From: Lolium rigidum
Taxonomy: Eukaryota; Streptophyta; Magnoliopsida; Poales; Poaceae
NCBI RefSeq assembly: GCF_022539505.1
Contig: NC_061513.1
Location: forward strand, 345,107,617-345,171,616
DNA length: 64,000 bases
Direction: 5' to 3'
Shown: positions 36,601 to 46,835 of the stretch, one piece after another
Layout: each line of letters opens with the position of its first letter
Numbering within the stretch: position 1 is the first letter of the stretch
Translations under genes and position numbers: made by a program
Notes under the pieces: model-generated
What the model saw: only the letters and a program-made list of their open reading frames with translations
What the model was told of the DNA's origin: nothing
The model's database searches: none

Positions 36601-38267
36601 CTACAGGCAAGGTACTTCAAAACTGGGGACTTCTTGACGGCAAGTTGTCCCAAGGCAGCATCCTTCACTTGGAAGAGCATTATCCATGGCAGGGATCTGT
36701 TAAGGGAGGGCCTAGTGTGGCGTGTGGGTGATGGGAAGAAGATTGATGTCTGGGCTCATAATTGGATCCCAAGAGATGGTAGGATGAAGCCCCTGGGACA
36801 TAATCCAGGGGTGGAGATAAGCAAGGTTGAGGAGGTCTTGCTTGATGGGGGCCAAGGGTGGAATGTGAGTAAATTGCGTGAGGTTTTCTTCGATGTTGAT
36901 GTTGAGGATATTCTGAAAATTCCTGTGGGTAGAGCTGGAACAGAAGACTATTTGGCTTGGAATTACACCAAAAACGGGATGTTCAGTGTAAGATCAGCAT
37001 ATCATCTGAAGATGCACCTCAATGCTACAAGATCGGGTTCGCCCAGCTCGTCTACCAATCTAGATGACCACAGAGGGTGGCTGGCCCTTTGGGCTGCAAA
37101 TGTCCCTGGAAAAGCGAAGATTCACGTTTGGCCGATTATACAGAACGGCCTGGCGGTTGGGGACGAGCTACAGAGAAGGAGGATCAAGGGTGGAGTGCGG
37201 TGTATTGTATGTGACAGGGAGGAAACGCTCTTGCATCGGTTCTGGGAGTGTGCGCACTCATTGGAGACATGGGAGCTTGCCCGCAGGCAGTCCGGTCTAC
37301 GTCTCTGCAGGCCGAGAGGACACATGGGACGCCACCGTGATTTGCAGGGCTGGCTGCTTCACTGGTTCGGGGGCTTGAAGGAGGAGGAGCTCAGTGTATG
37401 TATCATGGTTCTCTACCAGCTGTGGTTGGCGAGGAATGATGCCAGAGAGGAGGTACGGATCGCGGACCCACGAGCGATCATTCAGAAATCTTTCTACCTG
37501 CTCGAGGAGTGGCAAGGGATCAGACCGGCGAGTATTGCGGGTTCAACGCAGGTGGCGGAGCACTGGCTTCCCCCTGAGCGAGGTTGGACAAAGCTCAATG
37601 CGGATGGTGCTTTCTCGGTGAAGGACGGGTCGGGAGGGTGCGGCGTGGTCATGCGAGATCACAATGGTGTATTCCAGGCTGGGATTAGCCATTTTTTCCA
37701 CCTTGCTGTCGACCCGGAAAGAACTGAGCTCCATGCATGTAAGCAAGCGCTGGTGTTGGCAAGGACGAAGGGAGTGTCGAAGATTGTGTTGGAAACTGAC
37801 TGCCTTGGTGCTGTGGCAAAGATCAAATGCAGCGACGTGGACAGGTCTATCCATGGACCGTTAGTCGAGGAAATAAAGTCGCTGCTGAAGGACTTCGCCG
37901 AGTATTCTGTTAGGCACGTGCGTCGTACTGGAAACAAAGTCGCGCATTGTTTAGCTCGATTTAGCTGCGAGAATAAGTGTCGTGAAGTATGGGAGGAAGA
38001 TCCTCCAGACTTTCTTGTATCCGTGTTAGCGCCTGAGTGTGCCGTTTAATATATCGCAGCAGTTTATCTCAAAAAAAAAAAAAAAGACCGGCAACATTTT
38101 TCATGAAAAATAAAATATCCATGATGTCACAAGCTACTTAATTACTGCTGACTGAACCTGTTAATTAATCCCTTATTTTGCTGCAGTCTGCGTCAGGTGC
38201 GAAGTGGGAGGAGGAGACGGTCAGGAAAGTGGTGACAAAGGCTCTCGCCGACACGTTGGTTCCGTAA
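30612..38267 (+). CDS. bHLH transcription factor, bHLH041-like (five exons)
   Basis: Exons: 30612-30700, 30900-30987, 31098-31763, 31869-32243 and 38187-38267; phases join without a stop to give 432 residues. The product binds E-box DNA as a dimer in the nucleus (family knowledge). The basic region [13 protein letters not shown] (about residues 254-266) keeps the His-Glu-Arg contacts of E/G-box binders. The exon 3/4 junction falls inside the bHLH (LPPGSK then [14 protein letters not shown]), the domain ends near residue 305 and is followed by a leucine-rich coiled stretch and an ACT-like C-terminal region. A Ser-rich N-terminal part and a Gln-rich run ([17 protein letters not shown]) precede it. 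Intron 2 has a GC donor (CAG/GCAAGA). Intron 4 is 5943 bp because a LINE inserted in it. A poly(A) signal lies at 38335. The assignment to the bHLH041 group is from remembered domain similarity. Confidence 0.9.
30701..30899 (+). other. bHLH intron 1 with an internal 30-bp direct repeat
   Basis: A GT-AG intron (donor gtgcatcc, acceptor tgcgtgcag). Near-identical blocks gagaaattctt(c/t)...gagctctgtagtagta occur at 30772-30801 and 30812-30841, a 40-base-offset duplication. Confidence 0.65.
32714..33928 (+). pseudogene. LINE ORF1, 5' truncated
   Basis: An open frame of about 404 residues enters the element without a start codon of its own. It encodes a DUF4283-type domain ([18 protein letters not shown] ... 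[17 protein letters not shown] ... [17 protein letters not shown]) and a zinc knuckle [14 protein letters not shown] (33239-33280, C-X2-C-X4-H-X4-C), then a basic, disordered tail. ORF1 proteins of plant L1 elements bind the LINE RNA. It ends at TGA 33926-33928, overlapping the ORF2 ATG. The upstream ATG at 32630 is host intron sequence, so any start there is accidental. Confidence 0.85.
33925..38049 (+). CDS. LINE ORF2: endonuclease, reverse transcriptase, RNase H
   Basis: An uninterrupted 1374-residue frame. Residues 1-230 form an AP-endonuclease-like domain (LNCRGLG at 5-11, SETK, GDFNEV with D136, and SDH at 221-223). The reverse transcriptase spans about 450-780, with [21 protein letters not shown] near 513 and catalytic FADD at 689-692. 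A zf-RVT domain ([17 protein letters not shown]) lies near 1095-1115. An RNase H domain at about 1220-1345 has LNADGAF (D1227), [18 protein letters not shown] and NKVAH. All catalytic motifs seen are intact. The protein nicks target DNA and copies the LINE RNA in place (target-primed reverse transcription). Start choice: the ATG overlaps the ORF1 stop as ATGA. It may still be able to act in trans; expression is unknown. Confidence 0.93.
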   Translation: MSLLGLNCRGLGLDAAVGELRDLIRSYNPMVVFLSETKKKAKAMNRLKWSLGFQNGVAVDCVGRSGGLALWWREGVDVSVRPWCQYYIDAKIAHEGKTWRFTGIYGEPRTELRHRTWEALRYLRRQDDLPWICAGDFNEVLHHDEQLGGNPRNEGQMLAFRECLMDCELTDLGYKGYTYTWNNRREGEANVQVRLDRGVATASFLGLFPDVQVEHVVTEESDHLALIIRTVATAPRRRPGQQRGFMFEEMWTKHDGYDSMIQEAWNSNHTADSGIMGLWDRLQAMSRDMKRWSFDTFGSVQAELKVLRGKLEAAKVEQLVSGSSAETKEIEAKLHDLYEKEEIMYRQRSRQEWLKAGDRNTKYFQNRASHRKRKNTVKELRRDDGTRCTTNEGMVDMALAFYQKLYTSEGSANSGSILGLIDKSVDDTMNSRLTASISDEEIEGALFQMGPTKAPGKDGLPALFYQRHWSLLKSHVCRAVRDFLSGKECPEEFNDTILVLIPKVNHPELLTQFRPISLCNVLYKIASKVLANRLKRILPILISEEQSAFVPGRLITDNVLVAYECVHAIRKRKRKTPLCAVKLDMMKAYDRVEWVFLEQMMGKMGFARGWIDMVMRCATSARFSVKLNGVISDLFLPSRGLRQGDPLSPYLFLFCVEGFSALLRKAQADRQIHGVGFGSQGPTVTHLLFADDSVVFLEATEASLTALKEVLRAYEISSGQKVNRDKSSIFFGKGCTVEKRTQLKATLGIGHEALAEKYLGLPTAVGRSKEGAFKHLPERSWSKVHGWKGQGLSMEGKETLIKSVLHAVPTYPMGCFKLSQRTCSKLTSIATGFWWGSADGKRKVPWISWERMCVSKRGGGMGFRNYGVFNQALLAKQAWRILTIPSSLCARVLQARYFKTGDFLTASCPKAASFTWKSIIHGRDLLREGLVWRVGDGKKIDVWAHNWIPRDGRMKPLGHNPGVEISKVEEVLLDGGQGWNVSKLREVFFDVDVEDILKIPVGRAGTEDYLAWNYTKNGMFSVRSAYHLKMHLNATRSGSPSSSTNLDDHRGWLALWAANVPGKAKIHVWPIIQNGLAVGDELQRRRIKGGVRCIVCDREETLLHRFWECAHSLETWELARRQSGLRLCRPRGHMGRHRDLQGWLLHWFGGLKEEELSVCIMVLYQLWLARNDAREEVRIADPRAIIQKSFYLLEEWQGIRPASIAGSTQVAEHWLPPERGWTKLNADGAFSVKDGSGGCGVVMRDHNGVFQAGISHFFHLAVDPERTELHACKQALVLARTKGVSKIVLETDCLGAVAKIKCSDVDRSIHGPLVEEIKSLLKDFAEYSVRHVRRTGNKVAHCLARFSCENKCREVWEEDPPDFLVSVLAPECAV

Positions 38268-38334
38268 TCCGCAAAAGGTTGTGTGCCACATGCCGTGGTG
38301 ATTCCGGCGCCGACCTGTCTCGGCGGCACCGAAT

Positions 38335-38340
38335 AATAAA
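38335..38340 (+). terminator. bHLH poly(A) signal
   Basis: AATAAA lies 68 bases after the bHLH stop codon (38265-38267), in gaataataaagttg. It is in the host sequence, downstream of the LINE. Confidence 0.6.
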
Positions 38341-38495
38341 GTTGCTCATGGATGATCGCGATGGGCGCGTTATTATCATTTTGCTTGTCCAAGCTTCAAG
38401 ACTCACGAAGGATAAAAAGACAAAACAATCTCGTGGCCGCTGCAGAGCCGCTAAAGATCCCCTCTCCTCTCAAAAAATAGAGGAGAGAATATCAG

Positions 38496-38650
38496 ATGAA
38501 GGGACTCACAATCTGGCAAGAGATGAAAGTTCCTCGATGATCAAAACGAAGGGACTCGCCATCCGGAAGAACATGAAAGTTCATCGAAGATCAAGGCGAA
38601 GGGGACCGCCATCCAACACAAGATAAAAGTTCCTCCACGATCAAGACGTG
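38496..38650. repeat. Three imperfect 48-50-bp tandem units
   Basis: Units begin aaggg(g)ac(t/c)c at 38501, 38549 and 38599 and share gaaagttc(c)tc.a.gatcaa blocks. They lie in the 3' flank of the bHLH gene, with no coding evidence. Confidence 0.6.
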
Positions 38651-39359
38651 GATATTTTGAAGCCCAAGAATTTTGACATGTAGCCATAGAGACAGATCTC
38701 GTGACTGTACTCCTATTGTACAAATGGGAAAAACACTCCTAGTGGGACCCCCAAACCTACTAGGACAAAAGTAAAGGGATGTGAAGCCAAGACTGATCGA
38801 CAAGTACACCGGTCGTGGCATCAACAAGTCAAAGATCAAGACAAGTGAAATACAAGGTCGATGATGAAACCCGTGAAGCAGCAAGTGTAGTGCTCCAACA
38901 CACCATTGTATATTGTAGTGCATAAAACGTTGGCATAACACTCACGGAATACGGTTCCACAAATGTTACACCCAACAGAGTGGTAAATATAAACATCACA
39001 TGCACAATGCATGACTATAAGTCGTTGATAAAATGAGGTTTGTGAAATAAGCTCATAATCAAACCAAGATCTAGAAAGAGCGACTTGTCGACTACTCCAC
39101 GACGAGATCTATCTCAACTTCTACTCGACTTGTGATTCCTGCTAATTGCTGCTACGAGTATACTTTACGGGGATATGTTCTTTGTATGGGGATTGGTCCC
39201 CATCTATGCTTAATTTTAGTTTCCACCGTCTTCAATCTAGTTTTTGACTACTTAACTCATGTCGAATGGTCCCTGGCCCTTGTAGAGTTCATTCTAGATG
39301 TCTTATTTGGTTTGGATGAATGTCCTGGTATATTCCTAAAAGTCTAGAAAGGGAGAAGA
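38651..39359. other. Intergenic, nothing recognised
   Basis: AT-rich sequence with scattered short frames in both directions. I see no domain, TIR or duplicated boundary up to the CACTA target site AGA (39357-39359). Confidence 0.5.
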
Positions 39360-39560
39360 CACTAGTAGAAAACCTCTCATCAATACCGGTTCCAGAGGGG
39401 CATTCGTACCGGTTGAGCAACCGGTATAAATTATCCGGCACTAAAGGCCCCCCCTTTCGTACCGGTTGCTTACGAACCGGTATAAAAGGAGCCTCCACGT
39501 GGGCCACCAGGAGAGCTCAGGGCCAAGGAGCTTTGGTACCGGTTGGTAATACGAACCGGT
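39360..39560 (+). repeat. CACTA left terminus with ACCGGT subterminal repeats
   Basis: The 22-bp TIR is followed by seven ACCGGT cores arranged as mirrored pairs such as taccggttg...caaccggtat and taccggttgct.acgaaccggtat. In En/Spm elements such subterminal motifs bind the TNPA-type protein; the same role here is inference. Confidence 0.85.
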
Positions 39561-39913
39561 ACCAAAGGTTCCCACCCGCGGCAGGGAATTTGCCCGAATC
39601 TCTGCCGCGGCAGAGAATTGAAGTTTTAGGGTTTTTGGAGGGGTTTAGGGATATCGGTTTGTTTCATATCGCGTCGATGCACCAGAAACGCGTTTGGGTT
39701 TAGGTAGTACTTGAAGATCAAGATGATGCATAGCAAGGTTGTGCATATAATATAACACACATGTAATTGCATAAGATCGCAAATTAAGAAGCACTATGCA
39801 TGTAGATCGATCTTCATGCATAGTGGTACTCTCCGAGGCGTACTCTATATATGTCTATTACATGTAGCATAGTGGTACTCTTCGAGTCAACTATATATGT
39901 AACATGTACATCT

Positions 39914-41766
39914 TCATTCATAGTGGAACTCTGCGAATGGTGGTATGACGTCCCGAAGGAAGAATCCCGCCAATTCCTCGCCTATTGCTATAAAGCGGTC
40001 ATCGATTGAGAGCTTGTTCCGCTTTCTTGCCAACTATAAAAGAATAAGATACAAATGAATACATGAGCTATGTGTGTGTGTATATATATATATATATTCA
40101 AACCACAATGAAACAACTATTACTGAAACTCAGCACAACTTATGATAAGAAAACAAATTTGTGAATATTGTTTTCGTACCTCTTTATTTCTTTCATTATT
40201 CATTCTCTCGTCGACAATTCAGTGGATGTACTCGCAAACGTAGAATCCACAGAGATCAGTCCCTTGTGGTTGTTGCGGGCATTTCTTTACAAGAATATAA
40301 TTCAATCAAACAATAGTCAAGTATGATAATTAAAGGTGTGTGGACCTAGGTAGTACTACTTACTTTCGCACGCCATCGTAGCTTCGGTGTCCATTCATGG
40401 GACTTATCTTCCTTGATGAAAGTTTCCCACACGCTGCCCGACAAAAGAAAATGCATAAAAGAGTTATCAATTAGTTCATAGCAGGAAATTAACGAAACAA
40501 ACCGATAAGAATTAAAATTACCTTTTGAGCATTAAATAACAAGACAAGTATAGTTCCGATTTTTTGCTTAGTGAGTCAAAGACTTCAACTTCTGCAATTT
40601 GCATATTGATGACGAGAAGAATAAAGTGAAACCTACGCACGTTTAAATATGTAGTGTCATATATATAAGTCATTAGTTAAAATTTTGACATACGGTGAGC
40701 AAAATATAATGTGTTATAAGACAGTAAGACTCACTCGAAGTTGTAAGGCCAAATTATTAGCCTTTTGTCACGTTGTCGCTTCAAAAACCTTAGCAAAATC
40801 TCCGGTGTATCCTTGTTATAGACGGGATCTTCTATGGTTTTAACATACATTGTGTGCGGGTCAATGAACCTAATGTCCGTGATTTCGTCCCTTTTGCATT
40901 CGAGCATCTTCGATCTGCATAATATAGCGCACAAAGGATTATAATTTGCAGATAATGAACGAGCTGAGCTAAAGACTTCTCAAATTAAATAAATCACTTA
41001 CAGACAATAGGAAGTAATGATAGATTTGTTGAGGGCCCGGAGATTGTATAACTGGAAAAGCTCGTTGAAGTCAACGTTCACACAGTATTCCTGGAAGTAG
41101 TGCTCTTCCCTAACTCGCACCATGATAGTCTCGATCCCTTCCTTTGAGGCATTAAGGTACCACGAATGCAAGTTATGCATACATGTTGGTAGCTTCCTGA
41201 GATTCTCAACCAAATCTTTCCCTTGAACAAATTGATATGCTCGTTCAGCGAAGGCGTAATCGGTTGTGTCTTGTCGAGAACTTTCAACGGGCTTCCCGTC
41301 AAACACCTTGAGAGGGGCGACCGATTGAATGGGTTGTTGTTCGAGATGGTAGACTTGGTGTATCCCTTTTATCTCCCTGATACCCGATTGAACGGGTTTT
41401 GTCGCCTCGATCATCTTGTCATACGACCTTTCAATAGAACGCCTATAGTCAGATGGCGGTGATGGTACAGGGTCATATAGATTCTCAACGGTACGCACAA
41501 CTTTCACCGGATCTAGTGTCTTCTCGAAAGGTATCTCTGGCACTTTCGGTGCAAAAAAAATTTCACCTCGGCCTGAACGGCTTCCTGGTTTTCCTCGGGA
41601 GTTTTTTCCCAAGGTAACTTCTCAATAGGCGGCAGTGCTTTCTCCTTTCTTGCTTTCTTCCTAGGCGGCGTACCGTTCCGCTTAACGGGCGCGGTCTTAC
41701 ACGGAGCATCTCGAGGTGGTGGACTCACACTGGGGTCCCTCTCAGGTAGGTGTGGACTTTGCTGCT
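39914..41766 (-). pseudogene. CACTA second gene, 3' part: Ulp1-like (C48) cysteine protease
   Basis: Exons (minus): up to 41002, 40914-40735, 40632-40522, 40433-40364, 40284-40180 and 40021-39914; phases join with GT donors and AG acceptors. The protein reads KTIEDPVYNKDTPEILLRF, then FHFILLVIN (catalytic His codon 40626-40628), EVFDSL (Asp 40575-40577) and QGTDLCGFYVCEYI (Cys 40249-40251), the order of the Ulp1 His-Asp-Cys triad. A premature TGA follows CEYIH (40219-40221), yet the frame continues as a normal family C-terminus. A one-base slip in an A/T run near 41560 breaks the N-terminal part. Ulp1 enzymes cleave SUMO; here the substrate is unknown. The gene was split by element D. Confidence 0.82.
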
Positions 41767-43483
41767 TGATGTCTACGTTCCCCCTCCTTTCCTGTAGACA
41801 GTGTTGGGCCTCCAAGAGCAGAGGTTTGTAGAACAGCAGCAAGTTTCCCTTAAGTGGATACCCAAGGTTTATCGAACTCAGGGAGGAAGAGGTCAAAGAT
41901 ATCCCTCTCATGCAACCCTGCAACCACAAAGCAAGAAGTCTCTTGTGTCCCCAACACACCTAATAGGTGCACTAGTTCGGCGAAGAGATAGTGAAATACG
42001 GGTGGTATGAATAAGTATGAGCAGTAGCAACGGTGCCAGAAAAGTGCTTGGCGTGTAGTTGATGGTGGTGGTATTGCAGCAGTAGTAACGCAGTAAAACA
42101 GTAAACAAGCAGTAGTAACGCAGTAGTAGTAACGCAGCAGTATTTAGGAACAAGGCCTAGGGATTACACTTTCACTAGTGGACACTCTCAACATTGATCA
42201 CATAACAGAATAGATAAATGCATACTCTACACTTTTGTTGGATGATGAACACATTGCGTAGGATTACACGAACCCTCAATGCCGGAGTTAACAAGCTCCA
42301 CAATAATGCTCATGTTTAAGTAACCTTTAGTGTAAGATAGATCAACGCTACTAAACCAAGTACTAGCATAGCATGCACACTGTCACCTTCATGCATATGT
42401 AGGAGGAATAGATCACATCAATATTATCATAGCAATAGTTAACTCCACAATCTACAAGAGATCATGATCATAGCATAAACCAAGTACTAACACGGTGCAC
42501 GCACTGTCACCTTTGCACACATGCAGGAAGAATAACTACTTTAATAACACATCACTAGAGTAGCACATAGATAAATTGTGATACAACATGCTGCAATCAT
42601 AAAGAGATATAAATAAGCACCTCACTATGCCATTCAATGAGTAAGTATTCTGTGAAATATGGCCTAAGAGACCCACACGGTGCACACACTGTCACCTTTA
42701 CACACGTGGGACTAGGAGTCTCCGGAGATCACATAGGTAAAACTCACTTGACTAGCATAATGACATCTAGATTACAAGCATCATCATATGAATCTCAATC
42801 ATGTAAGGCAGCTCATGAGATTATTGTATTGAACTACATAGGAGAGAGATGAACCACATAGCTACCGGTACAGCCCCGAGCCTCGATGGAGAACTACTCC
42901 CTCCTCATGGGAGCAGCAGCGGTGATGAAGATGGCGGTGGAGATGGCAGCGGTGTCGATGGAGAAGCCTTCCGGGGGCACTTCCCCGCTCCGGCAGCGTG
43001 CCGGAACAGAGATCCTGTCCCCCAGATCTTGGCTTCGCGATGGCGGCGGCTCCGGCAGGTTTCTGTGGGTTTCGTCAATTGGTATCGGGTTTTCTGATCC
43101 AGGGGCTTTTTATAGGCGGAGAGGCGGCGCAGGAAGGTCGAAGGGGGGTCCACACCCTAGGGGGGCGCGGCCCCCCCTCTGGCCGCGCCAGCCTAGGGTT
43201 TGGTGGCCCTGTGGCCCCCCTCTGGTCCTTCCCGGGTGTTCTGGATGCTTCCGATGAAAATAGGAACTTTGGCGTTGATTTCGTCCGATTCCGAGAATAT
43301 TTCGTTCCTAGGATTTCTGAAACCAAAAACAGCGAGAAAACGGAACCGGCACTTCGGCATCTTGTTAATAGGTTAGTTCCGGAAAATGCACGAATATGAC
43401 ATAAAGTGTGCATAAAACATGTAGATAACATCAATAATGTGGCATGGAACACAAGAAATTATCGATACGTTGGAGACGTATCA
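41767..43483 (-). repeat. 3' LTR of copy D
   Basis: 1717 bp, minus strand from TGATACGTCTCC at 43483 to CA at 41767. It is almost identical to 46836-48555 except for its last 25-30 bases (41777-41795). Confidence 0.92.
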
Positions 43484-45933
43484 GCATCCCCAAGCTTAGT
43501 TCTGCTCGTCCCGAGCAGGTAAAACGATAACAAAGATAATTTCTGGAGTGACATGCCATCATAAACTTGATCATACTATTTGTACAGCATATGAAGTGAA
43601 TGCAGCGATCAAAACAATGTGTATGACATGAGTAAACAAGTGAATCATAAAGCAAAGACTTTTCATGAATAGCACTTCAAGACAAGCATCAATAAGTCTT
43701 GCATAAGAGTTAACTCATAAAGCAATAATTCAAAGTAAAGGTATTGAAGCAACACAAAAGAAGATTAAGTTTCAGCGGTTGCTTTCAACTTGTAACATGT
43801 ATATCTCATGGATAATTGTCAATGCAAAGCAATATAACAAATGCAATATGCAAATATGTAAGAATCAATGCACAGTTCACACAAGTGTTTGCTTCTTGAG
43901 GTGGAGAGAAATAGGTGAACTGACTCAACATTGAAAGTAAAAGAATGGTCCTTCAAAGAGGAAAGCATCGATTGCTATATTTGTGCTAGAGCTTTGATTT
44001 TGAAAACATAAAGAGAGCATAAAAGTAAAGTTTTGAGAGGTGTTTGTTGTTGTCAACGAATGGTAGCGGGTACTCTAACCCCCTTGCCGGACAAACCTTC
44101 AAAGAGCGGCTCCCATTTTATTTTATTTTTGGATGGCACTCCTTCCAACCTTTCTTTCACAAACCATGGCTAACCGAATCCTCGGGTGCCTGCCAACAAT
44201 CTCATACCATGAAGGAGTACCTTTTTATTTTAGTTTTATTATGATGACACTCCTCCCAACCTTTGCTTACACAAGCCATGGCTAACCGAATCCTTCGGGT
44301 GCCGTCCAACAATCACATACCATGGAGGAGTGTCTATTTTTAGTTTGTTAATTTGGGACTGGGAATCCCATTGCCAGCTCTTTTTGCAAAATTATTGGAT
44401 AAGCGGATGAAGCCACTAGTCCATTGGTGAAAGTTGCCCAACAAGATTGAAAGATAAACACCACATACTTCCTCATGAGCTATAAAACATTGACACAAAT
44501 CAGAGGTGATAAATTTTGAATTGTTTAAAGGTAGCACTCAAGCAATTTACTTTGGAATGGCGGAGAAATACCATGTAGTAGGTAGGTATGGTGGACACAA
44601 ATGGCATAGTGTTGGCTCAAGTATTTGGATGCATGAGAAGTATTCCCTCTCGATACAAGGTTTAGGCTAGCAAGGTTGTTTGAGGCAAACACAAGGATGA
44701 ACTAGTACAGCAAAACTCACATAAAAGACATATTACAAGTATTATAAGACTATACATCGTCTTCCTTGTTGTTCAAACACCTTACTAGAAATTATCTAGA
44801 CCTTAGAGAGACCAATTATGCAAACCAAATTTTAGCATGCTCTATGTATTTCTTCACTAATGGGTGCAAAGTATATGATGCAAGAGCTTAAACATGAGCA
44901 CAACAATTGCCAAGTATCACATTACCCAAGACATTTATAGCAGTTACTACATGTATCATTTTCCAATTCCAACCATATAACAATTTAACGAAGAGGAAAC
45001 TTCGCCATGAATATTATGAGCTAAGAACACATGTGTTCATACGAACCAGCGGAGCGTGTCTCTCTCCCACACAAGCATGATGTAATCCAATTTATTCAAA
45101 CACAAACAAAAACAAAAGCAAACAAACAGACGCTCCAAGAAAAAGCACATAAGATGTGATGGAATAAAAATATAGTTTCAGGGGAGGAACCCGATAATGT
45201 TGTCGATGAAGAAGGGGATGCCTTGGGCATCCCCAAGCTTAGACGCTTGAGTCTTCTTGATATATGCAGGGGTGAACCACCGGGTGCATCCCCAAGCTTA
45301 GAGCTTTCACTCTCCTTGATCATAGTATATCATCCTCCTCTCTTGACCCTTGAAAACTTCCTCCACACCAAACTCGAAACAACTCATTAGAGGGTTAGTG
45401 GACAATAAAAATTAACATGTTCAGAGGTGACACAATCATTCTTAACACTTCTGGACATTGCATAAAGCTACTGGACATTAATGGATCAAAGAAATTCATC
45501 CAACATAGCAAAAGAGGCAATGCGAAATAAAAGGCAGAATCTGTCAAAACAGAACAGTCCGTAAAGATGGATTTTATTAGGCCACCAGACCTGCTCAAAT
45601 GAAAATGCTCAAATTGAATGAAAGTTGCGTACATATCTGAGGATCATGCACGTAAATTGGCATAATTTTCTGAGCTTCCTGCAGGGCAGTGGGCTCAGAT
45701 TCGTGACAGCAAAGAAATCTGGAACTGCGCAGTAATCCAAATCTAGTACTTACTTTTCTATCAAAGACTTTACTTGGCACAACAAAACACAAAACTAAGA
45801 TAAGGAGAGGTTGCTACAGTAGTAAACAACTTCCAAGACACAAATATAAAACAAAGTACTGTAGAAAAATAACACATGGGTTATCTCCCAAGAAGTTCTT
45901 TTCTTTATAGCCGTTAAGATGGGCTCAGCAGTT
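43484..45933 (-). other. Non-coding internal tail of copy D
   Basis: Collinear with 9255-11850 of copy B, starting with the same PPT (gcatccccaagcttag) at 43484. No gene. A local divergence from B lies at about 44030-44500, with two related blocks ctcc(t/c)tcccaacctt...accatg(a/g)aggagt at 44130-44220 and 44250-44335. Confidence 0.75.
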
Positions 45934-46629
45934 TTAATGATGCACTCGCAAAAGATAGTATGTGAAGCAAAACAGAGCATCAAGAGGCAAATTCAAAACA
46001 CATTTAAGTCTAACATGCTTCCTATGCATAGGAATCTTGTAAATAAACAAGTTCATGAGGAGCAAAGTAACAAGCATAGGAAGATAAAACAAGTATAGCT
46101 TCAAAAATTTCAGCACATAGAGAGGTGTTTTAGTAACATGAAAATTTCTACAACCATATTTTCCTCTCTCATAATAACTTTCAGTAGCATCATGAGCAAA
46201 CTCAACAATATAACTATCACATAAAGCATTCTTATCATGAGTCTCATGCATAAAATTATTACTCTCCACATAAGCATAATCAATTTTATTAGTTGTAGTG
46301 GGAGCAAATTCAACAAAGTAGCTATCATTATTATTCTCATCAAGTGTAGAAGGCATAGTATAATCACAACAAAATTTACTCTCAGCAGTAAGTGGCACCA
46401 AAAGACCATTATCATTATCATCATTAGAAATAGGAGGCAAAGTATCATCAAAGAAAATTTTCTCCTCAATGCTTGGGGGACTAAAAATATCATGAAAACC
46501 AGCTTCCCCAAGCTTAGAACTTTTTATATTATTGTCAACAATGGTGTTCGAAGCGTTCATACTAATATTACTACCAAGCATGCAAATAAGGTTCCATAGG
46601 TTTTTTAATTTTCGCACCAAACAATCCAT
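45934..46629 (-). CDS. Retrotransposon-carried ORF of unknown function, hydrophobic C-terminus
   Basis: A 231-residue frame beginning about 180 bases inside the primer-binding site, where gag would be expected. Residues 45-150 are acidic, with loosely repeated units: SYFVEFAP at 103-110 and SYIVEFAH at 139-146, and CDYTMPS-like and FDDTLPP segments. A basic patch (YERGKYGCRNFHVTKTP, about 153-169) leads into a strongly hydrophobic stretch (about 170-198, LYLFYLPMLVTLLLMNLFIY) that could be a membrane helix. There is no Gag, zinc knuckle, protease or envelope motif I can recognise. It stops at 45934. Function is unknown; I recall similar frames only as unnamed cereal sequences and cannot verify that here. 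Confidence 0.6.
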   Translation of the reverse strand: MDCLVRKLKNLWNLICMLGSNISMNASNTIVDNNIKSSKLGEAGFHDIFSPPSIEEKIFFDDTLPPISNDDNDNGLLVPLTAESKFCCDYTMPSTLDENNNDSYFVEFAPTTTNKIDYAYVESNNFMHETHDKNALCDSYIVEFAHDATESYYERGKYGCRNFHVTKTPLYVLKFLKLYLFYLPMLVTLLLMNLFIYKIPMHRKHVRLKCVLNLPLDALFCFTYYLLRVHH

Positions 46630-46806
46630 GTTTTAATTCAGGAAATAGAATAAGAAGCTCATTGTTGTCCATTATGCCAAACTAGTGTAAACAAGAAACA
46701 ACAAGATGCAATTGCGGGATCTAAAGGAAATAGCTTTGAGCACACACACGACGGCGCCAGAAAAATACTTTACCTGAGACCGTAGTATGAGAGCCTTTTA
46801 CCTTTC

Positions 46807-46825
46807 CTCCCCGGCAACGGCGCCA
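46807..46825 (-). other. Primer-binding-like site of copy D
   Basis: The minus strand reads TGGCGCCGTTGCCGGGGAG, ten bases inside the 5' LTR, matching copy B at 14185-14202. A second, partial copy (cgacggcgccagaaaaatac, plus strand) occurs at 46750-46769. Confidence 0.75.
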
Positions 46826-46835
46826 GAAAAGTGCT

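Larger units (their letters stand above)
32713..38085 (+). mobile_element. L1-type LINE inserted in bHLH intron 4
   Basis: A 5373-bp non-LTR retrotransposon with a 15-bp target duplication GACCGGCAACATTTT at 32698-32712 and 38086-38100 and a 3' A-run (38071-38085). It lies in the same orientation as the host gene. The first base of the element falls inside ORF1 (DUF4283 begins without its usual upstream part), so the copy is 5' truncated. ORF2 is complete and unbroken, and the duplication is exact, so the insertion is young. Confidence 0.95.
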
